Positions 1-6,426 of a stretch of 32,685 nucleotides of DNA are shown one piece after another. The translations under genes and the position numbers were made by a program. Position 1 is the stretch's first letter; each line of letters starts with the position of its first letter. Source of the stretch: G041228335 sp964580905 (lineage in GTDB: Bacteria > Pseudomonadota > Alphaproteobacteria > Puniceispirillales > UBA1172); NCBI GenBank assembly GCA_964580905.1, contig CAZOLR010000021.1, positions 1 through 32,685 on the forward strand, given 5' to 3'. The notes beneath the pieces were generated by a model. That model worked only from the letters and a program-made list of their open reading frames with translations. It was not told the origin of the DNA and did not search any database.

Positions 1-503
1 CGCTTGGAGAACTGGAAGCTCCGGCGGGCCTTGCGGCGGCCGTATTTCTTCCGTTCGACCACGCGGCTGTCACGGGTCAGGAAGCCGCCGGCCTTGAGCG
101 CCGGACGCAGGCCGGGTTCAAACCGGATCAGCGCATGGGAAATGCCGTGACGAACAGCACCCGCCTGACCGGAAAGACCGCCGCCCTTAACCGTGGCAAT
201 CACATCAAACTCACCGGTGCGGCCAGCGGTTTCAAATGGCTGAGCGAGCAGCATCTGCAATACCGGGCGCGCGAAGTATTCGGCTACATCACGGCCGTTG
301 ACCGACATTTTACCGGTGCCGCGCTTGACCCATACCCGGGCGGAGGCATCTTTCCGACGACCTGTTGCGTAAGAACGCCCGAGGCTGTCGATCTGGGGTT
401 CAGCCGGAGTTGCCGCTTGGGTTTCGGCCGCGCCGTCTTTGAGCGCTCCAAGAGCTGCCATGCCTTCGGCTGTGTTTTCGAGGGTTTCTGTTTCGTTTGC
501 CAT
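1..503 (-). CDS. rpsI: 30S ribosomal protein S9, 3' end cut by window edge
   Basis: Small-subunit protein S9, whose C-terminal tail reaches the P-site tRNA on the ribosome. The visible 167 codons end in the family's basic tail (KKYGRRKARR then FQFSK), followed by two bases of a final Arg codon; only one base and the stop lie outside the window. The body shows TGRRKDASARV and the VKGGGLSGQAGA stretch of S9. An acidic, Ala-rich N-terminal extension of about 40 residues makes it longer than E. coli S9 (130 residues), as is usual in alphaproteobacteria. The ATG sits 4 bases after the rplM stop, and its GAGGT ribosome site overlaps the rplM end, so the two are co-transcribed and probably translationally coupled. 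Identity is certain. Confidence 0.97.
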   Translation of the reverse strand, partial: MANETETLENTAEGMAALGALKDGAAETQAATPAEPQIDSLGRSYATGRRKDASARVWVKRGTGKMSVNGRDVAEYFARPVLQMLLAQPFETAGRTGEFDVIATVKGGGLSGQAGAVRHGISHALIRFEPGLRPALKAGGFLTRDSRVVERKKYGRRKARRSFQFSK

Positions 504-507
504 GGGA

Positions 508-978
508 CTACCTCGCGGTGTTCTTCGGGTTCATCGCGGCCACGTCAAGCGTAACGGGCTGCTGGGCTTCGTGGGGATGGCTGTCGCCTGCATAGACATG
601 AAGCTGTTTCATGCAACGACGTCCGAGCGGGCCACGCGGGATCATCCGTTCAACGGCCTTGATGATCACCCGTTCCGGATGATTGCCGTCCAGGATCTTG
701 TCTGCGGTGCGGGACTTGATGCCGCCGGGATATCCGGTATGCCAGTAATAGGTTTTGGCGGTGCGCTTGTTGCCCTTGAGCAGGACCTTTTCCGCGTTCA
801 CCACGATGATGTTGTCGCCGCAATCCATGTGCGGGGTATAAGACGGCTTATGCTTGCCGCGCAGCCGGTTGGCAATGATCGAGGCCAGACGACCAAGAAC
901 AAGCCCTTCTGCATCCACAACAAACCAGGCTTTTTCGATATCAGCCGGGGTTGCGGTAAAGGTTTTCTGTTGGGACAT
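508..978 (-). CDS. rplM: 50S ribosomal protein L13
   Basis: Large-subunit protein L13, an early 23S rRNA-binding assembly protein. The 156 residues contain the family core: KAWFVVDAEGLVLGRLAS near 17-34, the HKPSYTPHMDCGD block, and a C-terminal MIPRGPLGRRCMKQLHVY block. It is slightly longer than E. coli L13 (142). The reading frame is open upstream, but the ATG chosen here begins the normal L13 N-terminus (MSQQKTFTATP) and lies about 30 bases downstream of a predicted transcription start, so a longer form is unlikely. It is the first gene of the rplM-rpsI pair. L13 is known to control this operon in E. coli; no obvious structured leader is visible in the short 5' end here. Confidence 0.98.
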   Translation of the reverse strand: MSQQKTFTATPADIEKAWFVVDAEGLVLGRLASIIANRLRGKHKPSYTPHMDCGDNIIVVNAEKVLLKGNKRTAKTYYWHTGYPGGIKSRTADKILDGNHPERVIIKAVERMIPRGPLGRRCMKQLHVYAGDSHPHEAQQPVTLDVAAMNPKNTAR

Positions 979-1017
979 GAACGAACCCCATTGATGTTGG
1001 TTAATCACTGGGATGGA

Positions 1018-1046
1018 TGTATACCTGTCATGACGTAGGCGGTCAA
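1018..1046 (-). promoter_or_regulatory. Sigma70-type promoter of rplM-rpsI
   Basis: On the minus strand, TTGACC is followed after exactly 17 bases by TATACA. This is a good match to the housekeeping consensus, placed so that transcription would start about 33 bases before the rplM ATG. The AT-rich tract beyond it (about 1050-1130) could act as an upstream element. Called from sequence alone. Confidence 0.65.
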
Positions 1047-1068
1047 CACTGTTTTTTCGTTTTATTCT

Positions 1069-1097
1069 TTGTTTTACTAATAAAAACAACATATTAA
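1069..1097 (+). promoter_or_regulatory. Weak candidate promoter for trpG
   Basis: TTGTTT and TATTAA are spaced by 17 bases in the AT-rich tract. The match is modest (3/6 and 4/6), and AT-rich DNA yields such matches easily. If used, the trpG transcript would carry a leader of over 200 bases containing the 18-base repeats. Confidence 0.25.
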
Positions 1098-1199
1098 AAA
1101 TAAGGTATTATTTTACCACATTATTTTGAGGTGATCTGCCGCCAAAGGGAAGTACATTGAGGCTGAACGCCGAGCGGTGACCCGGGGAATACGCCGCAA

Positions 1200-1253
1200 G
1201 TAACCCTGAGGTGTCATGTGACCTGAAGCGTTCCCGTGACCTGAGGCGTCTAT
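1200..1253. repeat. Three degenerate 18-base tandem units
   Basis: Units begin at 1200, 1218 and 1236. The second and third share GTGACCTGA(A/G)GCGT; the first is GTAACCCTGAGGTGT with one extra base. The stretch is noncoding and lies about 80 bases before the trpG start. Function unknown. Confidence 0.5.
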
Positions 1254-1328
1254 TGAATTATGAGGCGGCCTTGTGCGAATGCGGGGATTGGTCTATGTGT
1301 TGAATATAACGAAAAGGTGACGACACGC

Positions 1329-1985
1329 ATGATCCTTCTGGTTGATAATTATGACAGTTTTACCTGGAATCTGTGGCATTTCCTGTCAGATCTGGGTGTT
1401 GAGGTGGAAACACGGCGCAACGATACGATCACCGTTGATGAGGTGAGAGACCTTGCCCCTGAAGCGATCGTGATATCTCCCGGCCCCTGCACCCCTTTTG
1501 AAGCCGGGGTCTGCCTTGATCTTATCAGGGGGCTTGCCGGACAGATCCCGATGATGGGCGTTTGCCTCGGGTTTCAGTCTATCGGTGTAGCCTTTGGTGC
1601 CTCACTCAAGCGCGTGGACCCGCCGGTTCATGGCAAGCTTTCGCTTATCCGGCACAAAGACAAGGGGCTGATGGCGGGATGCCCTCATCCTGTGGCTGTC
1701 ACCAGATATCATTCGCTGGTGATCGACCGGGAAACCCTGCCAGCGTGTTTCGAGATCACGGCAGAAACTTCTTCCGGGCTGATCATGGGTATGCATCATC
1801 GTGAGATGCCGCTCCACGGGCTTCTTTTTCACCCTGAGTCCATCGCCACCGTCACCGGCTACCGGATGCTGGCTAATTTCCTTGATCTGTGCGAAATAAC
1901 GCCCCTTGATGAAGACCGGCTCAACCGTCTCGAGGGGCAGATCCTCAACCTCCACGAACGCTACCCGGAACATATTCAGGCCTGA
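1329..1985 (+). CDS. trpG: Anthranilate synthase component II (glutamine amidotransferase)
   Basis: This subunit hydrolyses glutamine and passes ammonia to TrpE for making anthranilate from chorismate, the first step of tryptophan synthesis. The 218-residue class I amidotransferase shows the N-terminal ILLVDNYDSFTWNL, the nucleophile Cys79 in GVCLGFQ and the partner His168/Glu170 in LLFHPES. GVCLGFQ has Phe where most relatives have His; that residue is not catalytic. The ATG chosen gives the normal family N-terminus, with an AAGGTG ribosome site upstream; an in-frame GTG four codons earlier is possible. trpE is not adjacent (rplM lies upstream), so the partner must be encoded elsewhere. In such genomes TrpG may also serve 4-amino-4-deoxychorismate synthase as PabA; that is inference. 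Confidence 0.95.
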   Translation: MILLVDNYDSFTWNLWHFLSDLGVEVETRRNDTITVDEVRDLAPEAIVISPGPCTPFEAGVCLDLIRGLAGQIPMMGVCLGFQSIGVAFGASLKRVDPPVHGKLSLIRHKDKGLMAGCPHPVAVTRYHSLVIDRETLPACFEITAETSSGLIMGMHHREMPLHGLLFHPESIATVTGYRMLANFLDLCEITPLDEDRLNRLEGQILNLHERYPEHIQA

Positions 1986-2034
1986 CCCTGTTTTCAATGT
2001 CCGGAATTTCAGCCCCCTTATCTGAGGCCGGGGA

Positions 2035-2063
2035 TTGTCAGGCAGGGGTTGCAACCCTATAGT
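2035..2063 (+). promoter_or_regulatory. Strong internal promoter before trpD with a palindrome in its spacer
   Basis: TTGTCA, a 17-base spacer and TATAGT give 5/6 matches at both hexamers. The last 12 spacer bases (2046-2057, GGGTTGCAACCC) are a perfect palindrome abutting the -10 element, a classic repressor position. Predicted transcription starts near 2070, which places the trpD ATG at 2096 some 26 bases downstream. trpD-trpC-moaC-moeA could thus be expressed independently of trpG. No regulator has been assigned. Confidence 0.6.
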
Positions 2064-2095
2064 TGCGGTAATCGATGAAGAGCGGAATTATCCTG

Positions 2096-3118
2096 ATGAC
2101 CGATATGCTGAAACCACTGATCAAGCGCCTTGCCGAAGGTGATGTTATCTCAAGGGATGAGGTGGAGACGTGTTTTGACATTCTCCTTGAGGGAAGCGCT
2201 TCACCGGCGCAGATGGCCGCGTTCATGACCGCCCTCAAGATGCGTGGCGAGACACCGGATGACATTGCCGCCGGTGCAACAGTGCTCCGGCGACGTGCCG
2301 TCACCATCAAAGCCCCGGAAGGCGCCATGGATATTGTCGGCACGGGCGGGGATGGCCTCGGCACCTGGAACATCTCCACTGCCGCCGCCTTTGTGCTCGC
2401 CGGGTGCGGCATTGCTGTTGCGAAACACGGAAACCGGGCGGTATCGTCAAAAAGCGGGGCCGCGGATGTTCTCTTGTCGCTCGGCATCAATCTTGACTGC
2501 GATATGGCTCTTGTCCAGAAAGCGCTGGATACGGCAAAGATCGCCTTTCTGATGGCGCCGCGTCATCACAGCGCGATGCGGCATGTCGGCCCGATCCGCG
2601 CCGAACTCGGGTACCGGACCATTTTCAATATGCTGGGGCCGCTTTCCAACCCTGCCCTGGTCCGGCGGATACTGGTCGGGGTGTTTGACCGTAAATGGAT
2701 CATTCCCTTTGCCGAGGCGCTTAAAAACCTCGGCACGACACATGCTCTGGTGGTCCATGGCTCCGACGGGCTTGATGAAGTCACCACCACCGGGGAAACC
2801 CATGCCGCCCTTCTCAAAGACGGGGAGATTACCGAAATGACCATCTCACCGCAGGATATCGGGATCACAGCGGCGGACCCTGCGACGCTGATCGGGGGCA
2901 CGCCTGATGAAAACGCCGCAGCGCTCCGCCATGTGCTTGAAGATACCGAGGGTGCGTATAAGGATATTGTCATCCTGAATGCCGCGGCGGCGCTCTTCGG
3001 CGGCGGCCATGCGGCAAGCCTGACGGAAGGTGCCGACCGCGCAAGGGATGCCATCACGAGTGGCGCGGCTGTTGCCGCCCTTGATGCTCTTGTCGCCATC
3101 ACCAATGAGGGGGCGTGA
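2096..3118 (+). CDS. trpD: Anthranilate phosphoribosyltransferase
   Basis: It transfers phosphoribose from PRPP to anthranilate, the second step of tryptophan synthesis. The 340-residue protein shows the glycosyltransferase family 3 helical N-terminus, the PRPP loop VGTGGDG at about 81-87 followed by NIST, the KHGNRAVSSKSGAADVL block near 110-126, and the RAELGYRTIFNMLGPLSNP block. An in-frame ATG lies seven codons upstream (2075), but it is only a few bases from the predicted transcription start and lacks a ribosome site. The start used here gives the typical MTDMLKPLIKRL. It follows trpG after 110 bases that hold an internal promoter. The 3' end is 2 bases before the trpC ATG. Confidence 0.96.
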   Translation: MTDMLKPLIKRLAEGDVISRDEVETCFDILLEGSASPAQMAAFMTALKMRGETPDDIAAGATVLRRRAVTIKAPEGAMDIVGTGGDGLGTWNISTAAAFVLAGCGIAVAKHGNRAVSSKSGAADVLLSLGINLDCDMALVQKALDTAKIAFLMAPRHHSAMRHVGPIRAELGYRTIFNMLGPLSNPALVRRILVGVFDRKWIIPFAEALKNLGTTHALVVHGSDGLDEVTTTGETHAALLKDGEITEMTISPQDIGITAADPATLIGGTPDENAAALRHVLEDTEGAYKDIVILNAAAALFGGGHAASLTEGADRARDAITSGAAVAALDALVAITNEGA

Positions 3119-3120
3119 TC

Positions 3121-3936
3121 ATGTCGGATGTGCTGTCGACCATCATGGCAACAAAGAGAGACGAAGTGGCTGCCCTGAAGGCCAGCGCCATTGCGGCGGA
3201 CCTTACCGCCATGGCGGCGGATCAATCCCCCCCGAGAGGGTTTGTCGACTCTCTTCGCAAGGCTTCAGCCAGCGGTTACGGGCTGATTGCCGAAATCAAG
3301 AAAGCCTCCCCTTCAAAAGGAATTATCCGGCCTGATTTTGACCCGCCTTCCCTTGCGGCCGCCTATGAAAAGGGCGGCGCCAGCTGTCTTTCGGTGCTGA
3401 CAGATCGGGACTATTTCCACGGGGATATGACCTATATGGTGGCGGCCCGCAACGCAACCAACCTGCCCGTCCTGCGAAAGGATTTCATGACAGACCCGAT
3501 ACAGGTGACCGAAGCCCGCGCCCATGGCGCCGATGCTATCCTCATCATCATGGCGGCTGTATCGGACAATCTTGCCCGTGAACTGGAAGATGCCGCCATA
3601 TCACTTGGCATGGATGTGCTGGTTGAGATTCATGACCGCGAGGAACTGGAACGTTCCCATCTTCTCACCTCCCCTCTTCTCGGGGTGAATAACCGTAATC
3701 TGAAAACAATGACAACGGATCTTGCAACAGGCGAAGACATGCTCCGCGCCTTCCCTTCCCACCGGCTTGCGGTGGCGGAAAGCGGGCTAAACTCCCCCGC
3801 TGATCTGGCGCGGATGGCTGAGGCCGGGGCCAGATGCTTCCTGATCGGCGAAGCCCTGATGCGGCAAGAGAATGTCGAAGCCGCAACCCGCGCAATTCTG
3901 GCTGATCCCGTACCGTCGGAAAGGCAGGTCTCATGA
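3121..3936 (+). CDS. trpC: Indole-3-glycerol phosphate synthase
   Basis: It closes the indole ring by decarboxylating and cyclising 1-(o-carboxyphenylamino)-1-deoxyribulose 5-phosphate. The 271-residue TIM barrel is monofunctional, with no TrpF domain fused. Catalytic residues are visible: Glu58 and Lys60 in LIAEIKKASPSKG, Lys120 in LRKDF, then GVNNRNL and VAESG. The ATG with GAGGGGG seven bases upstream is preferred over a GTG two codons earlier, which lacks room for a ribosome site. It starts 2 bases after the trpD stop and its own stop overlaps the moaC start, so trpD-trpC-moaC is a tightly coupled run. trpF, trpB and trpA are not in the window. Confidence 0.97.
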   Translation: MSDVLSTIMATKRDEVAALKASAIAADLTAMAADQSPPRGFVDSLRKASASGYGLIAEIKKASPSKGIIRPDFDPPSLAAAYEKGGASCLSVLTDRDYFHGDMTYMVAARNATNLPVLRKDFMTDPIQVTEARAHGADAILIIMAAVSDNLARELEDAAISLGMDVLVEIHDREELERSHLLTSPLLGVNNRNLKTMTTDLATGEDMLRAFPSHRLAVAESGLNSPADLARMAEAGARCFLIGEALMRQENVEAATRAILADPVPSERQVS

Positions 3937-4409
3937 CCGGATTTACCCATTTCAACAGGGAGGGCGATCCGCATATGGTCGATGTCTCCGCCAAGGATGT
4001 GACCAGCCGCAGGGCTGTCGCCACGGGCCGCATCACCATGCGTCCTGAAACCCTGGCCATGATCCGTGACCGGGGCCATAAGAAGGGCGATGTCATTCAG
4101 GTGGCGCAACTTGCGGGCATTATGGGGGCAAAGAAAACAAGTGACCTGATCCCGCTCTGCCATCCGATCGGGCTCACCCATGTATCGGTGGATATCATCC
4201 TTGCCGAAAACGGGCTTGATATTACCGCCGAATGTCGGGTGAGCGGGCAGACAGGTGTCGAAATGGAGGCGCTGACCGCTGTTTCGGTGGCGGCGCTGAC
4301 TGTCTATGATATGTGCAAGGCCGTGGACCGGGGCATGGTGATCAGGGATATCCGCCTTACGCACAAATCCGGCGGCAAATCCGGGGACTTCACCGCCGAT
4401 GACCGCTAG
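3933..4409 (+). CDS. moaC: Cyclic pyranopterin monophosphate synthase
   Basis: It converts the MoaA product, 3',8-cyclo-7,8-dihydro-GTP, into cyclic pyranopterin monophosphate, the first stable molybdopterin intermediate. The 158 residues match the family length. Visible active-site blocks are HMVDVS near 14-19, LCHPIG at 75-80, GVEMEAL at 108-114 and DMCKAVDR at 126-133, the last with the conserved Asp and Lys. Its ATG overlaps the trpC stop (ATGA) and its 3' end overlaps moeA by 11 bases, so translation is likely coupled on both sides. moaA is not in the window. Linkage of moaC-moeA behind trpDC is standard for alphaproteobacteria and does not imply a metabolic link with tryptophan. Confidence 0.97.
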   Translation: MTGFTHFNREGDPHMVDVSAKDVTSRRAVATGRITMRPETLAMIRDRGHKKGDVIQVAQLAGIMGAKKTSDLIPLCHPIGLTHVSVDIILAENGLDITAECRVSGQTGVEMEALTAVSVAALTVYDMCKAVDRGMVIRDIRLTHKSGGKSGDFTADDR

Positions 4410-5628
4410 ACCTCCGCTGCTCCCTGTAACGGAAGCGATTGCCCGCATTGCCGCCGCCGTCCCGGCCATGCCTGCTGAAACGGTGGCTATTGCCGATCTT
4501 AACGGACGCAGTCTTGCCGCCCCGATAACAGCAAGGACAAGCCACCCACCGGCTGATGTTTCTGCCATGGACGGATATGCCGCCCGGGCAGATGATCTTG
4601 CCTCCCTGCCTGCACGCCTCCGCATGATCGGTGAAAGCGCCGCGGGCCATCCTTTCCCCGGCAGGATCGGGCCCGGCGAATGCGTCAGAATATTCACCGG
4701 CGCGCATTGCCCTGCCGGGACGGAAATGATCATCCTGCAGGAAGATACCAAAGCGGAAGGTGAGGACATCACCGTTTATGAAACACCGGCCAGGGGACGG
4801 TTTATCCGGAACGCCGGCAATGATTTTGCCAAAGGTGATACACTCATTGAGGCGGGTTCAAAAATCACCGCGCGGAATGTCGCGCTGATCGGCTCCGCCG
4901 GATACGGAAGCGCGGAGGTGCGAAAACGCCCCTTGGTTGCCATCCTCAGCACCGGCGATGAACTGGTAGAACCGGGTATTGTGCCCAAAGATAACCAGAT
5001 TGTTTCAAGCAACGGCATTTTTCTTGAAAACCTTGTCCGCGTGCTGGGTGGAGAGACCTTGTCATCCCGTATTGTCCGCGATGATCCTGCCGCGCTGGAA
5101 GATGCGCTTGATGAGGCATCAGCGGCTGATCTCATTGTCACGAGCGGCGGGGCTTCGGTGGGCAAGCATGACGGCATTGCCAACCGCATGCAGACAAGCC
5201 GTGACCTTGATTTCTGGCGGATTGCCATGCGCCCGGGAAAACCTCTGCTGTTCGGTACAATAGGTGACGGGGAAAGCAGGACACCTTTGCTCGGGCTGCC
5301 CGGCAATCCGGTTTCAACCGGGGTCTGCGGCATCATTTTCGTGGCCGCCGCCCTCAATGCCATGCTCGGGCATGATCCCCTGCCGCAATACCGCCATGCC
5401 GTGCTGGACGGCGATCTTCCCGAAAACGACGGGCGGCAGGATTTTCTCCGGGCAAGGGTATATCAGAATGATAGCGGGCAGCTCCATGCCGACGCTTTCC
5501 CGAAACAGGATTCCGGCATGCTGGCCGTGTTCGCCCATGCCGACGCCCTGATCATGCGGCCGGTCAGGGCCCCTGCCGCCGCCCGTGGCAGTATCGTGCC
5601 TGTTCTTCCCATTCCCGCTGGTATCTAA
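4399..5628 (+). CDS. moeA: Molybdopterin molybdenumtransferase
   Basis: It inserts molybdate into adenylylated molybdopterin to give the active molybdenum cofactor. The 409 residues follow the MoeA/gephyrin-E plan: the DVSAMDGYA motif at 53-61, a domain with FTGAHCPAGTEMI near 99-111, the MogA-like domain with STGDEL at 184-189 and SGGASVGKHD at 249-258, then GLPGNPVS at 299-306 and a C-terminal beta domain. The ATG lies inside the moaC end (11-base overlap), which fits translational coupling. A dyad (TGACGT, 10-base loop, ACGTCA at 5639-5660) follows the stop but has no T run, so it is at best a weak terminator. Paralogues of MoeA are common, but the context supports this assignment. Confidence 0.95.
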   Translation: MTARPPLLPVTEAIARIAAAVPAMPAETVAIADLNGRSLAAPITARTSHPPADVSAMDGYAARADDLASLPARLRMIGESAAGHPFPGRIGPGECVRIFTGAHCPAGTEMIILQEDTKAEGEDITVYETPARGRFIRNAGNDFAKGDTLIEAGSKITARNVALIGSAGYGSAEVRKRPLVAILSTGDELVEPGIVPKDNQIVSSNGIFLENLVRVLGGETLSSRIVRDDPAALEDALDEASAADLIVTSGGASVGKHDGIANRMQTSRDLDFWRIAMRPGKPLLFGTIGDGESRTPLLGLPGNPVSTGVCGIIFVAAALNAMLGHDPLPQYRHAVLDGDLPENDGRQDFLRARVYQNDSGQLHADAFPKQDSGMLAVFAHADALIMRPVRAPAAARGSIVPVLPIPAGI

Positions 5629-5638
5629 ATTTTCACAA

Positions 5639-5660
5639 TGACGTGAGAGATGAAACGTCA
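5639..5660. other. Dyad after moeA
   Basis: TGACGT and ACGTCA flank a 10-base loop just after the moeA stop. The hairpin is not followed by a T run and its pairing is only moderately stable. It may be an RNA end-protection element or chance. Confidence 0.3.
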
Positions 5661-5663
5661 CAC

Positions 5664-5692
5664 TTGCCTTTTACCGGGAATAAATGTAGAAC
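5664..5692 (+). promoter_or_regulatory. lexA promoter
   Basis: TTGCCT and TAGAAC are spaced by exactly 17 bases (4/6 matches each), with transcription predicted to start near 5699, about 60 bases before the lexA ATG. The -10 element overlaps the LexA-box-like sequence at 5689-5703, which fits autorepression. Confidence 0.5.
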
Positions 5693-5703
5693 AAAACATG
5701 ATC
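5689..5703. promoter_or_regulatory. Candidate LexA operator (SOS box)
   Basis: The minus strand reads GATC-N7-GTTC, one mismatch from the alphaproteobacterial LexA half-site pair GTTC-N7-GTTC. It overlaps the -10 element and start site of the lexA promoter, where an autoregulatory box is expected. A perfect 14-base palindrome, AACATGATCATGTT (5695-5708), overlaps it and could instead be the real recognition site. Confidence 0.45.
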
Positions 5704-5760
5704 ATGTTGCGAAAACACCATGATGAAACATGCGCCGTTCAGGCTGACGAGGGGTAGAAC

Positions 5761-6426
5761 ATGCTGACCCGAAAACAGAAAACGATGCTGACCGCCCTGA
5801 TTGAGCATTTCAGCACCCAGGACGTACCGCCCAGTTTTGAAGAATTGTGTGATCTTCTCGAGCTTAAATCCAAATCCGGTATCCATCGCCTCCTCACCGG
5901 ACTTGAAGAGAGAGGATATATCCGCCGTCTCCCCAACAGAGCACGTGCCATTGAGGTGCTCAAATACCCTGACGGCACGCCGGTTGTCTCCTCAGCATTG
6001 TCTTCACGGCAGGATGAAGAACCTTTAAAGGACACATCTCTTGCGGAGAATGAGATACCTCTTCTCGGCAAGATTGCCGCGGGGACGCCTATCGCGGCGA
6101 TCAGTGATCCGACCTCGCATATATCCATCCCTTCCACGATACATGGAAACGGGGAATACTATGCGCTTGAGGTGGAAGGGGATTCCATGATCGAAGCCGG
6201 CATTCTCGATGGGGACCTTGTTGTTATCGAACGTCGGGACACCGCCCAGACAGGTGATATTGTCGTCGCGCTCATCGATGATGAGGAAGCAACGCTCAAA
6301 CGTCTGCGCCGCAAAGGTGAAAGTATCGCGCTTGAAGCGGCTAACCCGGCCTATGAGACACGGATTTTCGGGCCAGACCGCATCCGCATACAAGGTCGTC
6401 TCGCCGGGCTTATCCGTCAGTATTAA
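5761..6426 (+). CDS. lexA: LexA repressor, SOS regulator
   Basis: It represses DNA-damage genes and cleaves itself when RecA filaments form on single-stranded DNA. The 221 residues contain an N-terminal winged helix (1-65) whose recognition segment, LKSKSGIHRLLTGLEERGYI, is of the alphaproteobacterial type that binds GTTC-N7-GTTC. They also contain a C-terminal S24 peptidase domain. The scissile Ala107-Gly108 lies in GKIAAGTP; the catalytic dyad is Ser142 (EGDSM) and Lys180 (ATLKRL). All self-cleavage residues are present. It has its own promoter and a candidate operator. The last 17 bases overlap the 3' end of comEC on the opposite strand. Confidence 0.97.
   Translation: MLTRKQKTMLTALIEHFSTQDVPPSFEELCDLLELKSKSGIHRLLTGLEERGYIRRLPNRARAIEVLKYPDGTPVVSSALSSRQDEEPLKDTSLAENEIPLLGKIAAGTPIAAISDPTSHISIPSTIHGNGEYYALEVEGDSMIEAGILDGDLVVIERRDTAQTGDIVVALIDDEEATLKRLRRKGESIALEAANPAYETRIFGPDRIRIQGRLAGLIRQY

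Larger units (their letters stand above)
979..1328. other. Divergent intergenic region rplM / trpG
   Basis: This 350-base gap contains no convincing gene. From left to right it holds the rplM promoter, an AT-rich tract (about 1050-1130), a possible rightward promoter within that tract, a G+C-richer stretch with degenerate 18-base repeats (1200-1253), and the trpG ribosome site. I looked for a trp leader peptide and found none: there are no tandem Trp codons in a short frame and no terminator hairpin followed by a T run. Confidence 0.6.

Noticed and set aside
1260..1328. N-terminal extension of trpG or a trp leader peptide
   Set aside because: The 23 residues contain no Trp and precede the normal family N-terminus; no attenuator structure follows.
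3630..4772. Long open frame on the minus strand opposite trpC, moaC and moeA
   Set aside because: It is antisense to three unambiguous genes, its translation is low-complexity Ser/Arg/Ala-rich, and it has no family resemblance. It is a shadow of codon bias.
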